From positions 1 to 42,006 of the forward strand of contig DYSO01000008.1 in assembly GCA_020718225.1 (NCBI GenBank): 42,006 nucleotides of DNA, written 5' to 3'. The translations under genes and the position numbers were made by a program. Shown piece by piece: positions 1 through 8,815 of the stretch. How positions within the stretch are numbered: position 1 is the first letter of the stretch; each line of letters begins with the position of its first letter. Under the pieces are notes generated by a model. That model was not told where the DNA came from. It saw nothing but the letters and a program-made list of their open reading frames with translations, and made no database searches. This stretch comes from Draconibacterium orientale. GTDB lineage: Bacteria > Bacteroidota > Bacteroidia > Bacteroidales > FEN-979.

Positions 1-12
1 GGAATTATATAA

Positions 13-20
13 TAAATTTG
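13..20 (+). promoter_or_regulatory. Bacteroidetes -7 box-like element (TAAATTTG) upstream of the LPP20-like gene
   Basis: Matches the TAnnTTTG consensus, about 67 nt upstream of the ATG at 88; the -33 region is outside the window. Confidence 0.4.
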
Positions 21-87
21 TACAACATAAAATTTTCCGAATATTTAAAATTTTCTATTGATCATAACCCAAAAAAAACTGTCAATT

Positions 88-738
88 ATGAAAAAAGTTT
101 ACATCCTTACCGTTCTCGCCCTGTTTTTCGCAGCGGTTGCATTTGCCCAAAACACAGAAAAAGAGCAAAAAAATGATTTGAAAGAAAAAGCCATGAAATC
201 AGCCCGTCAGCAGGCTAAAGCCTATGCCAAAGACGGCTGGAAAACCATGCCCGGTTCCATTCCCATGGATAAATTACTTGAAGATGCCTGGATGAAACAA
301 ATGGCAACCGACGATAATGGCCAGCCAAAGTATATCACTGCCGACGGAAACGGTGTGGCTGAAAGCAAGTCGGTAGCCGAAGCACAGGCCATTGAATTTG
401 CAAAGCTGCAATTGGCCGGTACCATTGAATCAAATATCGCTTCTTCCATCAACGCAAACCTTGCCAATAGCCAGGAATCAACTGCGGATGCCACTTCGAT
501 AACCGAGATTGTACAATCATCGAAAAACATCATTGCCCAGCAAATGGGTTACATTAATCCCGCGTTCAAACTTTACCGCGACCTGAAGGATAAAAAAATC
601 GAAGTCCAGGTCCGTATCTTTTATGAAACCAGCCAAAGCCTGCTCATTGCCAAAAAGGCCATCCGGAAAGAGTTGAAAGAAAAATTACAAAAAACCGACG
701 AGCAGGTCGACAAACTTCTCCTTGACAATCCGAAATAA
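88..738 (+). CDS. Exported LPP20-like protein of unknown function
   Basis: The ORF opens at 58 (TTG) but the ATG at 88 gives a clean signal peptide MKKVYILTVLALFFAAVAFAQ; 'AVAEAQAIEFAKLQLAGTIES...' helix and 'VQVRIFYE' strand resemble LPP20-family proteins. Confidence 0.7.
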   Translation: MKKVYILTVLALFFAAVAFAQNTEKEQKNDLKEKAMKSARQQAKAYAKDGWKTMPGSIPMDKLLEDAWMKQMATDDNGQPKYITADGNGVAESKSVAEAQAIEFAKLQLAGTIESNIASSINANLANSQESTADATSITEIVQSSKNIIAQQMGYINPAFKLYRDLKDKKIEVQVRIFYETSQSLLIAKKAIRKELKEKLQKTDEQVDKLLLDNPK

Positions 739-746
739 CCCATCCC

Positions 747-3383
747 ATGAAAGCGAGGATTGTAGCTTTGGTTGTACTGTGTTTCCTGACAATCAGTGTT
801 TCTGCACAGATCGATTCTACTTTTGAAGAGACCCGTAAAGCGCTCCTGAGGGACATGGAGTCATTCTCCCGGGAAAACGAAGATGAATTCGAACAGTATG
901 TGGATAAAATCGATAAAGAGTTCTCCGATTATTTAAGGACTACCTGGGAGGAATTCAACCTCTTTGCCGGGATCAAGCCCGATACAACCCCAAAACCAAA
1001 AATTCTTCCGAAGTATAATCCTGCTGTTCAGAAAATCAAACCCGGGGAAATCCCACACGAAATCCCCATTCAACCCGGAATCGGGGTCCAGTTCCCGGTA
1101 ATCGCACCCATACCCAATCTCCCTGTGGAACAGAAACCGGACCAGGAACAGGCCGAAGTTCCTGTCGGGGTTACCATCGATGTTGGTTTTTATGGAATAA
1201 CCCTTGAATTTCTTACCGATCCCGGGCTTGCCGGTACCCTGCCGACAGAAATCCACAATACGACCATCGCCGATGTCTGGGACCGGCTGAACAAGACCAA
1301 ATTCACAACCCTGATTACCCAGTTTGCCGATGCACGTACACGGATGAACCTCAATGACTGGGGATATTATATGATGGTAAAAAAGAGCGCTGAGCAAATT
1401 TCATCCAACCAAAATTATGCCCGCCTGCTGACCTGGTTCCTGATGACAAAATCGGGCTACCGGGTCCGGGTGGCCTATGCGGAAAATAATATTGCCCTGA
1501 TGTTCCCTTCGGCCAATACCATTTATGGACTACGCTATTTTATGATTGACCAGACTAAATTTTATGCCCCTGATTTTCCTTATAATCAGATATATACTTA
1601 TGAGAAAGATTTTCCGGGGGCCTCCAGGGTATTTGACCTGAATGTTTATTCAGCCTTGAATATCGGCGATCAATATGGCGAGCGTCCCTTTAAATTTACT
1701 TTTCAGAATAAAGAGTACAGTTTCAATGTAAAGTATAATGTGAATTCAGTGAATTTTTACAAAGAGTTCCCGCTGTGCGAATTGAAACTCTATTTCGACG
1801 CCTCCATCAGCCCAAGTGCCAAAGAATCCCTACTGGAAGTCCTGAAGCCTCAGATGACCGGCCGTTCGGTTGCCGAATCGGTTGATTTCCTCCTGAATTT
1901 TGTTCAAAACGGATTTCCATACATGACCGACCAGGATCAGTTCAAGGGCGAAGAAAAATTCTTTTTCCCGGAAGAAGATTTTTTTTACCCCTATACCGAT
2001 TGTGACGACCGTGCCGTTCTTTTTTCATATCTTGTGAAAGAACTTTTAAAACTCAAGGTGGTTGGAGTGGTATATCCCGGCCATGTTGCTACAGCCATCC
2101 GGTTTCCAAATGAGGAACCGGGTGATTTTGTGATGTATAAAGGGGAAAAATATCTCATTGCCGATCCGACTTATATCAATGCCCCCTTCGGGCGGACCAT
2201 GCCGGGAATGGTAAATTCCAAGGCCGAGATCATCGAATTGCTCAATGAACAAAGCCAGGATGAAAGGATTACTTCCGTTTGGGAAAAAGCTGAATCCGGC
2301 GGAGGGCTGAAAGGCGATATCCGTCAAAACCTTTGCTCCGATGCCGATGGTAATTTTTATCTGACAGGATATTTCAAACAAAATGCAACTTTCGGGGGAA
2401 CAAGCCTTTCCAATAACAACGGGAAAACCGATGCCTTCCTTGTGAAATTCAACCCGGCCGGGAATCCGGTCTGGGCCATCCGGGGAGGCAGCGAAACCTC
2501 CTCCATGGGATACAATGTTACTACCGATGCCGATGGAAATATTTATGTGTGCGGCTCCTTTGAAAACGACATCTCCTTCGGTAAAATTATGACCATGGCA
2601 GAGCCGGGAACAACCCTTTTCGTTGCAAAATTTACGGGTGATGGAAAACTGTTGTGGCTCAATCAGCTCAAACCCAAAAGTACAGATTATCAGGATGATT
2701 TCATCTTTGCAGCCACCTATAACAACGCCGGGCGTTTTATTGAAACAAAATATTTTCAACCCGACGCTAATTTTACCGGGTTCGGATTAAGCTTTGACGC
2801 TGACCATAATGTTTATTATACAGCTTCCCATAGTGGTACTACCGGAATGAAAATCGACCGGCTTACCCTGAACACGAAAACCGGATTTAATCCTGTTGTC
2901 GCCCTGAAAGCAGAAACCGACAAAGAGCTTTCGGCACAATGTGAAAAGAGCATTGCAGGGCTCATGGCTGCCATAAACCTGATCCGGCTAAACAACACAA
3001 CCCTCTCAGGCAAAGAGATTCATCAGGCCTTTGACACCTATAATCCCGGCTTCAAAAAATCTGCACCCACCCTTTATACCCAGTTGGGGCGACTTCAAAT
3101 GATCAGAAACGAAGGCGGCATTGTCACCATTAAAACAACAGATGAAAAACCTGTATTGATCAATAAGTTGAAAATTGCAAACAATGCTCGGATAAAGATT
3201 GTCCCCCTGCCCAACGGAGATGCCAGAATTGAAGTCCTGAACGGCGTTACGTTTGGCAAACAGGTGACCTGGTCCAAAGTAAACTTTATACGGCTTATTA
3301 AAAAGAGCGGGAACCTTCTTATTGATTTCGACACTGACCATACACAGGCAAACTGGAAAATGAAAACAGACGTATTGTTTTAA
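747..3383 (+). CDS. Exported transglutaminase-like (cysteine peptidase fold) protein with SBBP-like beta-propeller repeats
   Basis: Signal peptide MKARIVALVVLCFLTISVSAQ; candidate triad Cys419 (YTDCDDRAVLF, nt 2001), His446 (YPGHVATAI, nt 2082), Asp473 (YLIADPTYINAPFG, nt 2163); SBBP-like 'DADGNFYLTGYF...DAFLVKFNPAGNPVWAIRGG...DADGNIYVCGSF'. Confidence 0.8.
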   Translation: MKARIVALVVLCFLTISVSAQIDSTFEETRKALLRDMESFSRENEDEFEQYVDKIDKEFSDYLRTTWEEFNLFAGIKPDTTPKPKILPKYNPAVQKIKPGEIPHEIPIQPGIGVQFPVIAPIPNLPVEQKPDQEQAEVPVGVTIDVGFYGITLEFLTDPGLAGTLPTEIHNTTIADVWDRLNKTKFTTLITQFADARTRMNLNDWGYYMMVKKSAEQISSNQNYARLLTWFLMTKSGYRVRVAYAENNIALMFPSANTIYGLRYFMIDQTKFYAPDFPYNQIYTYEKDFPGASRVFDLNVYSALNIGDQYGERPFKFTFQNKEYSFNVKYNVNSVNFYKEFPLCELKLYFDASISPSAKESLLEVLKPQMTGRSVAESVDFLLNFVQNGFPYMTDQDQFKGEEKFFFPEEDFFYPYTDCDDRAVLFSYLVKELLKLKVVGVVYPGHVATAIRFPNEEPGDFVMYKGEKYLIADPTYINAPFGRTMPGMVNSKAEIIELLNEQSQDERITSVWEKAESGGGLKGDIRQNLCSDADGNFYLTGYFKQNATFGGTSLSNNNGKTDAFLVKFNPAGNPVWAIRGGSETSSMGYNVTTDADGNIYVCGSFENDISFGKIMTMAEPGTTLFVAKFTGDGKLLWLNQLKPKSTDYQDDFIFAATYNNAGRFIETKYFQPDANFTGFGLSFDADHNVYYTASHSGTTGMKIDRLTLNTKTGFNPVVALKAETDKELSAQCEKSIAGLMAAINLIRLNNTTLSGKEIHQAFDTYNPGFKKSAPTLYTQLGRLQMIRNEGGIVTIKTTDEKPVLINKLKIANNARIKIVPLPNGDARIEVLNGVTFGKQVTWSKVNFIRLIKKSGNLLIDFDTDHTQANWKMKTDVLF

Positions 3384-4540
3384 TCTTTTTTATAATTGAC
3401 TACGCAGGTTTGGTCCTTGACAACGACTACTTCTCTTTTAACAATGGTTGGCCCGTAAAACTGGAGTTTATGTTTGCCAACAGGTATGTTAAAAAAAAGG
3501 ACGGTTGCATTTGCAACAATGGTCTGAAAAAAGACGTCATCTACATAAAGATCGCCGGTATATTCTGAAAACACCTTCAGCTCGCCGGTTTCAGTGACAG
3601 GTTCGGTTTTTTTCGGTACAACTACGGGCGCAGGAGTTTGCTTTGCAACAGGTTTTTCGGTTTGAGCCTGATGATCCGTTCCGGTCACAGGCAATGCAAA
3701 AATAAAATCGCCTTTATCAAGATTTGGGTTCCTGATTTTTCCGAACTGTGGATGTTGTGTTTCATAGGAATAGTTGATCACCCTGTATTGAAGAAATGTT
3801 CCCAGCTCCGTGCCGGTGACGCATCCATCCTTATCAATATCCGCCTCCCCGTCGAGCGCTGACAGGAACTGGGCACAAAAGATACTTTTATCCGGGACCT
3901 GTTCATCGGCGGTCCCGCTGGTTATGAATTCCCTGACAGGGAGCAGTGCTTTTTCGTTCAGGGGCAAAGGCAGCGCCATCCCTGTTGCAAACAAAGAACC
4001 TGAAAAGCAGGCATCGAACAGGAACAATACATGTTTTGCCTTAATTCGTTTGGTATAAATATCGATCTGCGACATCTCCATGGCCATATTCTGAAAGCCA
4101 ATGGGATCGCGGGCCGGGTTAGGGGCATTGACCGGGACAATATAACCCAGCTCTTCGCCAAGCTTTGTTTTGATGGTATATCCATGACCTGCAAAATAAA
4201 AAAGCAGGCGGGTTTCAGTATCCTGTCCATACCGATTAATAAAATCAGAAAAAGCGTTATCCAGTTCCTCCAGCGTTGGGTCAAGGATGAGGGTCACCCT
4301 GAAACCATGGTCTTCCAACGACTGTTTCACGTTCGCCATATCCATACTGACGCCTGGCAATGGAGGTAACCCATTCTGATAATTGGTGACGCCCACAACG
4401 AGGGCAAAACTGCGTTGATAGGCAGTAATGGTTTTCCCTTTAATCCTGACCATGATCGGACGGTCATCAAGTTGCGCAAATACCGGATTGCTGAAAATAT
4501 AGATCAGAATTGACAGCATTGGGATAAATCTTGTGAACAT
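3380..4540 (-). CDS. Exported caspase family (peptidase C14) protein with C-terminal PEGA-like domain
   Basis: Signal peptide ...YIFSNPVFAQ; FYFAGHG (His119) and LFDACFSG (Cys178); embedded EF-hand-like loop DIDKDGCVTGTE; C-terminus GELKVFSEYTGDLYVDDVFF...IPVGKHKLQFYG is PEGA-like. Confidence 0.85.
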   Translation of the reverse strand: MFTRFIPMLSILIYIFSNPVFAQLDDRPIMVRIKGKTITAYQRSFALVVGVTNYQNGLPPLPGVSMDMANVKQSLEDHGFRVTLILDPTLEELDNAFSDFINRYGQDTETRLLFYFAGHGYTIKTKLGEELGYIVPVNAPNPARDPIGFQNMAMEMSQIDIYTKRIKAKHVLFLFDACFSGSLFATGMALPLPLNEKALLPVREFITSGTADEQVPDKSIFCAQFLSALDGEADIDKDGCVTGTELGTFLQYRVINYSYETQHPQFGKIRNPNLDKGDFIFALPVTGTDHQAQTEKPVAKQTPAPVVVPKKTEPVTETGELKVFSEYTGDLYVDDVFFQTIVANATVLFFNIPVGKHKLQFYGPTIVKREVVVVKDQTCVVNYKKD

Positions 4541-4546
4541 CCGGTA

Positions 4547-6082
4547 TTATTTTTCTGCCAGGGTGGTAAGGTTGAGCCGTTTTTCCGCGATCAATTCTGT
4601 TTTTCCGATTGTTTTCATTCCACGAACATTGGCCAGGATGGCGCCAACATCGTCAAGGATCATCTGATAACCATTCTCCAACCGGATTGTCAGTGGTTTA
4701 AATGGGTTGGTCTGGGCGATCATCTGGATGGTTTCCGCCCCGAAAGGGGCATCACAAACAAAAACATCGGGGAGTAAAATGGGCTGGTTTGTTTTATCCT
4801 CTCCAATGTACCTGCTATCGGCCAGTAGTGTTTTTGTGCCATCCGAGAAATAATAAATAAGACGGATATAACAAGGTTGGTCCACCCTCACATATACCCG
4901 CATGGTATCGCCACGGGTAAAGATGGGATTATCCTTACCTCTGTTTGTCCATAAGTCGGCAAAAAGGCCACCACCGGTAATTTCATTTTGGGAGAATTGT
5001 TTCTGCCGGGCGAGGGCCTGGTCGTAATTTTCTGCGATATACCTCACCGAATTATCCGTAAACCACTGCTGGGGAAGAAATTCCTCAACTCCGGCGATGT
5101 TCCTGCCTGTCTTCAAATCGGTTAAATTTGCAATGATTTTGATGCTTCCTCCCTCTTTCCAATAGGTTCCGGATAAGAGATATCCGGCGCTATCGGGTTC
5201 TTTTAAACCGCGGTATAATGTTTCAGAAGATTTTAAAGCAAAACCCTGACGGATGATTTTTTGTTCAAGAGTGGAGGCAAGCCGTGATGAAAAGTCACTC
5301 CCGATACGGGTATCCTGAAATGTAAAAGATCCTATCCGGATGGCGTCGTCAAGTGAATTGCCGGAAAGCTGTTGCTTGAATCCATCTGCCATCAGAAAGC
5401 AAACCTCATCCAGGGTATTGTGTTTTTCTTTTCTCAGATTACTGATTCTTTGATTGATCAGGAATTCATAATCAACCGGTTGTTCCGGTAACGGTTCCTT
5501 CCCGATGGCCACAAGGATGGCTTCATTGTTTTCGATCTCCCGGAGCAGGGGAAAACAGTTATAAAATGTCTTCAACGCCTGTTCCACATCACCCGTTTTT
5601 ACAAAGTTATCACCGGATTCGATTTTCCTCTTTAACTGCGATGAATTGTCGGCCAGATTTGCCTTACAAGCGTCCAAAAGATCGGTAATCCGGATATAGG
5701 CATAGGCATAGACTGCTTTTTTTTTCGGGTCGAACCAGGTTTCCGATTTCAACCCCGAAAGTTGGGCTTCAGAAGTGGAGACACTGGCTTGTTTAAAATG
5801 TTCAAGCGATTCTGAATTGAGGTTTTCCAGATTTAATGTCGCTGAACTCGAAATATTGATCCGGATGGTTTCAACCAATTGTGCTTTTGCAAAACCGAGA
5901 TGTTTCTGACGCAGTTCATCGGTATTGACTGATTTTTTTACGATCTCAGATGAAAATCCGGTAAGGTAGATATTGTCGGGGTATTGGGACTTTCTTTTTT
6001 CCGGGTCGGTCCAAGAGGGGGACTGTGAATATCCACTGATGCCGGATAACAGCAGGATAATAAGAACAATGCTATTTCTCAT
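4547..6082 (-). CDS. Exported LPP20-like / CsgG-LpoB-like / DUF4384 domain protein
   Basis: Signal peptide MRNSIVLIILLLSGISGYSQ; N-terminal 'PDNIYLTGFSSE...AFAKAQLVETIRINISSSA'-like region; middle 'IGSFTFQDTRIGSDFSSRLASTLEQKI'; C-terminal 'GDTMRVYVRVDQPCYIRLIYYFSDGTKTLL' typical of DUF4384. Confidence 0.75.
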   Translation of the reverse strand: MRNSIVLIILLLSGISGYSQSPSWTDPEKRKSQYPDNIYLTGFSSEIVKKSVNTDELRQKHLGFAKAQLVETIRINISSSATLNLENLNSESLEHFKQASVSTSEAQLSGLKSETWFDPKKKAVYAYAYIRITDLLDACKANLADNSSQLKRKIESGDNFVKTGDVEQALKTFYNCFPLLREIENNEAILVAIGKEPLPEQPVDYEFLINQRISNLRKEKHNTLDEVCFLMADGFKQQLSGNSLDDAIRIGSFTFQDTRIGSDFSSRLASTLEQKIIRQGFALKSSETLYRGLKEPDSAGYLLSGTYWKEGGSIKIIANLTDLKTGRNIAGVEEFLPQQWFTDNSVRYIAENYDQALARQKQFSQNEITGGGLFADLWTNRGKDNPIFTRGDTMRVYVRVDQPCYIRLIYYFSDGTKTLLADSRYIGEDKTNQPILLPDVFVCDAPFGAETIQMIAQTNPFKPLTIRLENGYQMILDDVGAILANVRGMKTIGKTELIAEKRLNLTTLAEK

Positions 6083-6087
6083 GGGAT

Positions 6088-7920
6088 TTATTCTTCTCTG
6101 ACAATTCGAAAACCAACATCTGAATAGGTTGCATTGGGTTTGATCCCACGGCGGAATGTAACTTTCAATGTCCCAGGTTTATTCATCCAGCTTCCGCCGC
6201 GGGCCACGCGAAGTTCACCCTGGATAGGCCCGGTGGGATCGGAGGTGGGGCTTACCTGGTAATATTTCGGATTGAACCAATCGCTGCACCATTCCAATAC
6301 ATTTCCACTCATATCATAAATACCCAGCTCATTGGGTTGTTTTTGGCCAACCGGATGGGTTGTTTTTTTTGCGTTCATCACGTACCAGCCCGTCGCATTG
6401 ACATCTTTTCCACCCGCATAGGGCCAATTCATGGTTTTATTCCCGCCCTGAGCTGCATATTCCCATTCCGCTTCGGTAGGTAACCTGTATTTTTTTCCTG
6501 TTTTCTGATTCAATGCATTAAGAAATGACTGAACCTCCTCCCAGCTGACCCGTTCCACGGGGCAATCATCACAATTTTGAAAACCGCTGGGATTTGATCC
6601 CGTAATTGCTTTCCACTGTTTCTGAGTCACTTCAAATTTTCCGATATAGAAACTTTTCAAGGTTACGGGATGTTCCGATACCATTGCTGTCGATCCCAGA
6701 CGAGGGGCGCCTGGCCGGGGAAAACCTCCCGGTGAGGGCGGCCCCGATACTTTTTCCCCCATGTTGAAAGTACCTCCCTGGACATATACCAACGGGAGAA
6801 AATCGTCGCTGTCATGGATGGGCTCCTTTGATGTGGGCTCAGCGGCAACGATAACCGGAGGCGGAGCCTCTGTTTTTTGTGGTTTCTCCTTCCCCTTTTT
6901 CTTCGATTGTTTGGTCGCAGGAGGGGTTGATGAAACCGGTTTTTCAGTCTGATTTGTGATCGGTGTTGCGACTGGGTTTTCTGCGGATTTCACCGGCTGG
7001 GAGACGGAAGTCTCTCTGTCGGCCAATTCCGGTTTGGCAGCCGTTGCCCCACCCGAAGAGACGGCGCTGCCCGGGATCGGGAAAACAAAATCGCCTTTAT
7101 CCAGATTTGGGCTCCTGATTTTTCCATATTGAGGATGTTGCGAATTTTTGGAATAGTTCACAACAGAGCTTTGTAAAAAATCGCCCAATTCGCTTCCGGT
7201 CACATAGCCATCTTTGTCTCCATCGGCCTCTCCACCGATAGCTCTGACAAATTGTTCACCAAAAACACTTTTATCCGGGACCATCTCTTCGGCGCTGCCG
7301 CTGGTTATGAATTGCCGTACCGGTAAAGTCGTTTTATAATTAATGATGGCAGGCACGGCCCGTGTACTGGTGAACAGAGATCCGGAAAAACAGGCGTCGA
7401 AAAGAAAAATAGCATGTTTGGCCTGAAGGCGCCGCGCATATATTTCAATCTGGGCCATTTCCATCGACTGGCTTTGAAATTTGGCCAGGTCATAATTGGG
7501 ATTGGGTGCGTCAACCGGGACAATATATCCCAGTTCTTCCCCGTAATTTGTTTTGACGGTATAGCCATGGCCGGCGAAATAAAACAAAAGACGGTTATCA
7601 ACAACCTGTCCGTTTTTCGAAATAAAATCGGTAAAAGCCTTGTCGAGTTCCGACTTGTCAGGATCCATAACCACCTCAACTTTAAAACCATTTTTCTCCA
7701 GTGCGGTTTTTACTGTTTTAACTTCATCTTTAACCCCTGGTAACTGAGACCATCCGTTTGAATATTCAGAAACCCCGATGATTAAAGCATAACTGCCCTG
7801 ATAAAGTGTGGTAGGTTTCCCATCAACCGGTATCTCCACCGCTTTCATTCCCCGGTCCTGGGCTTTCAAGCCCATTCCAAAGAATATAAAAATCAATAGA
7901 AGGGAAATATTCGTTTTCAT
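6088..7920 (-). CDS. Exported caspase family (C14) protein fused to a SUMF1/formylglycine-generating-enzyme-like domain
   Basis: The ORF track begins at 8094, but the ATG at 7920 gives signal peptide MKTNISLLLIFIFFGMGLKAQ; FYFAGHG and LFDACFSG motifs; P/K/T-rich linker; C-terminal 'YVQGGTFNMGE...YRLPTEAEWEYAAQGG...GNVLEWCSDWF...RVARGGSW...DVGFRIVRE'. Confidence 0.85.
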   Translation of the reverse strand: MKTNISLLLIFIFFGMGLKAQDRGMKAVEIPVDGKPTTLYQGSYALIIGVSEYSNGWSQLPGVKDEVKTVKTALEKNGFKVEVVMDPDKSELDKAFTDFISKNGQVVDNRLLFYFAGHGYTVKTNYGEELGYIVPVDAPNPNYDLAKFQSQSMEMAQIEIYARRLQAKHAIFLFDACFSGSLFTSTRAVPAIINYKTTLPVRQFITSGSAEEMVPDKSVFGEQFVRAIGGEADGDKDGYVTGSELGDFLQSSVVNYSKNSQHPQYGKIRSPNLDKGDFVFPIPGSAVSSGGATAAKPELADRETSVSQPVKSAENPVATPITNQTEKPVSSTPPATKQSKKKGKEKPQKTEAPPPVIVAAEPTSKEPIHDSDDFLPLVYVQGGTFNMGEKVSGPPSPGGFPRPGAPRLGSTAMVSEHPVTLKSFYIGKFEVTQKQWKAITGSNPSGFQNCDDCPVERVSWEEVQSFLNALNQKTGKKYRLPTEAEWEYAAQGGNKTMNWPYAGGKDVNATGWYVMNAKKTTHPVGQKQPNELGIYDMSGNVLEWCSDWFNPKYYQVSPTSDPTGPIQGELRVARGGSWMNKPGTLKVTFRRGIKPNATYSDVGFRIVREE

Positions 7921-7965
7921 ATCAAGTCCGGATTTTTGTTGTGAACTATATTGTTTGTCAAGATT

Positions 7966-7973
7966 CAAAGATA
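7966..7973 (-). promoter_or_regulatory. -7 box-like element TATCTTTG for the caspase-SUMF1 operon
   Basis: TAnnTTTG on the minus strand (CAAAGATA on plus), 46 nt upstream of the ATG at 7920. Confidence 0.4.
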
Positions 7974-8005
7974 AGAATAAAATTCGGTTTGTCTCCGAAT
8001 ATATG

Positions 8006-8013
8006 TAATTTTG
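8006..8013 (+). promoter_or_regulatory. -7 box-like element TAATTTTG upstream of pyrK
   Basis: TAnnTTTG match, 22 nt upstream of the ATG at 8036; no well-spaced -33 TTTG seen. Confidence 0.35.
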
Positions 8014-8035
8014 TTCACAGGTCAATCTGCTGCTT

Positions 8036-8815
8036 ATGATTTTTAAAAAAAATATCGCAGATTTAACTGTTGTCCGGAATACCCGTTTCAACAATCGTTA
8101 TTTCATGCTTGATCTTCAGGCGGAAGAACCTTTTTCGGTAATCCTGCCCGGACAGTTTGTTCAGGTACTCGTGGCAGGTTCTCCATCAACGTTTCTTCGC
8201 CGTCCGTTTTCCATTCATTCTGTCGATTTCGCCAGCAGGCGTCTCCGGCTGCTGATCCAGATCAAAGGGGAAGGGACGCGGCATCTGTCATTATTAACAG
8301 AAGGCGCGAAACTCAATGTGATCTATCCGCTGGGAAATTCATTTTCCTTACCCGTAACAAAAAAAGTACTACTGGTTGGCGGAGGGTGTGGCGTTGCCCC
8401 TTTACTCTTTCTTGCGCAGTTTCTCAATCAGCAACATATTCAACCAGTCATTCTGATCGGGTTCCGTACCCGTTCAGAGATGTTTGAAATAGAGGAATAT
8501 TCAAAATTCGGCCAGCTTCTGATCACCACGGATGATGGTACGGCAGGGGAAAAAGGCCTGGTTGTTGATCATTCCCTGTTCCAGAAAGAGAGACTGGATT
8601 TTGGAAAAATTTATTGTTGCGGGCCCGTCCCGATGATGCAATCTGTTGCCCGCATCGCGCAATGGCATAAGGTCGATTGCGAAGTTTCGCTTGAAAATAC
8701 GATGGCTTGCGGTTTCGGGGCATGCCTTTGCTGTATCACCCCAACCGATAGAGGCAATGAGCGGGTGTGTATGGAAGGGCCTGTCTTTAACACGAAAAGA
8801 CTCAAATGGCTATGA
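8036..8815 (+). CDS. pyrK: Dihydroorotate dehydrogenase B, electron transfer (FAD/2Fe-2S) subunit
   Basis: FNR-type fold ([33 protein letters not shown]) and C-terminal cysteine cluster [14 protein letters not shown]...RVCMEGPVF; directly upstream of pyrD. Confidence 0.93.
   Translation: MIFKKNIADLTVVRNTRFNNRYFMLDLQAEEPFSVILPGQFVQVLVAGSPSTFLRRPFSIHSVDFASRRLRLLIQIKGEGTRHLSLLTEGAKLNVIYPLGNSFSLPVTKKVLLVGGGCGVAPLLFLAQFLNQQHIQPVILIGFRTRSEMFEIEEYSKFGQLLITTDDGTAGEKGLVVDHSLFQKERLDFGKIYCCGPVPMMQSVARIAQWHKVDCEVSLENTMACGFGACLCCITPTDRGNERVCMEGPVFNTKRLKWL

Noticed and set aside
2046-2759. 237-aa antisense ORF inside the transglutaminase-like gene
   Set aside because: It is the reverse strand of a well-supported coding gene, with atypical Cys/Gly/Ile-rich composition and no family motif.
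6088-6830. Diversity-generating retroelement target in the SUMF1-like (C-type-lectin fold) domain
   Set aside because: No reverse transcriptase, template repeat or adenine-biased variable repeat is visible in the window.
7921-8094. N-terminal extension of the caspase-SUMF1 ORF (8094 start)
   Set aside because: The extension overlaps pyrK and precedes a clean signal peptide at ATG 7920; the peptide must be N-terminal.
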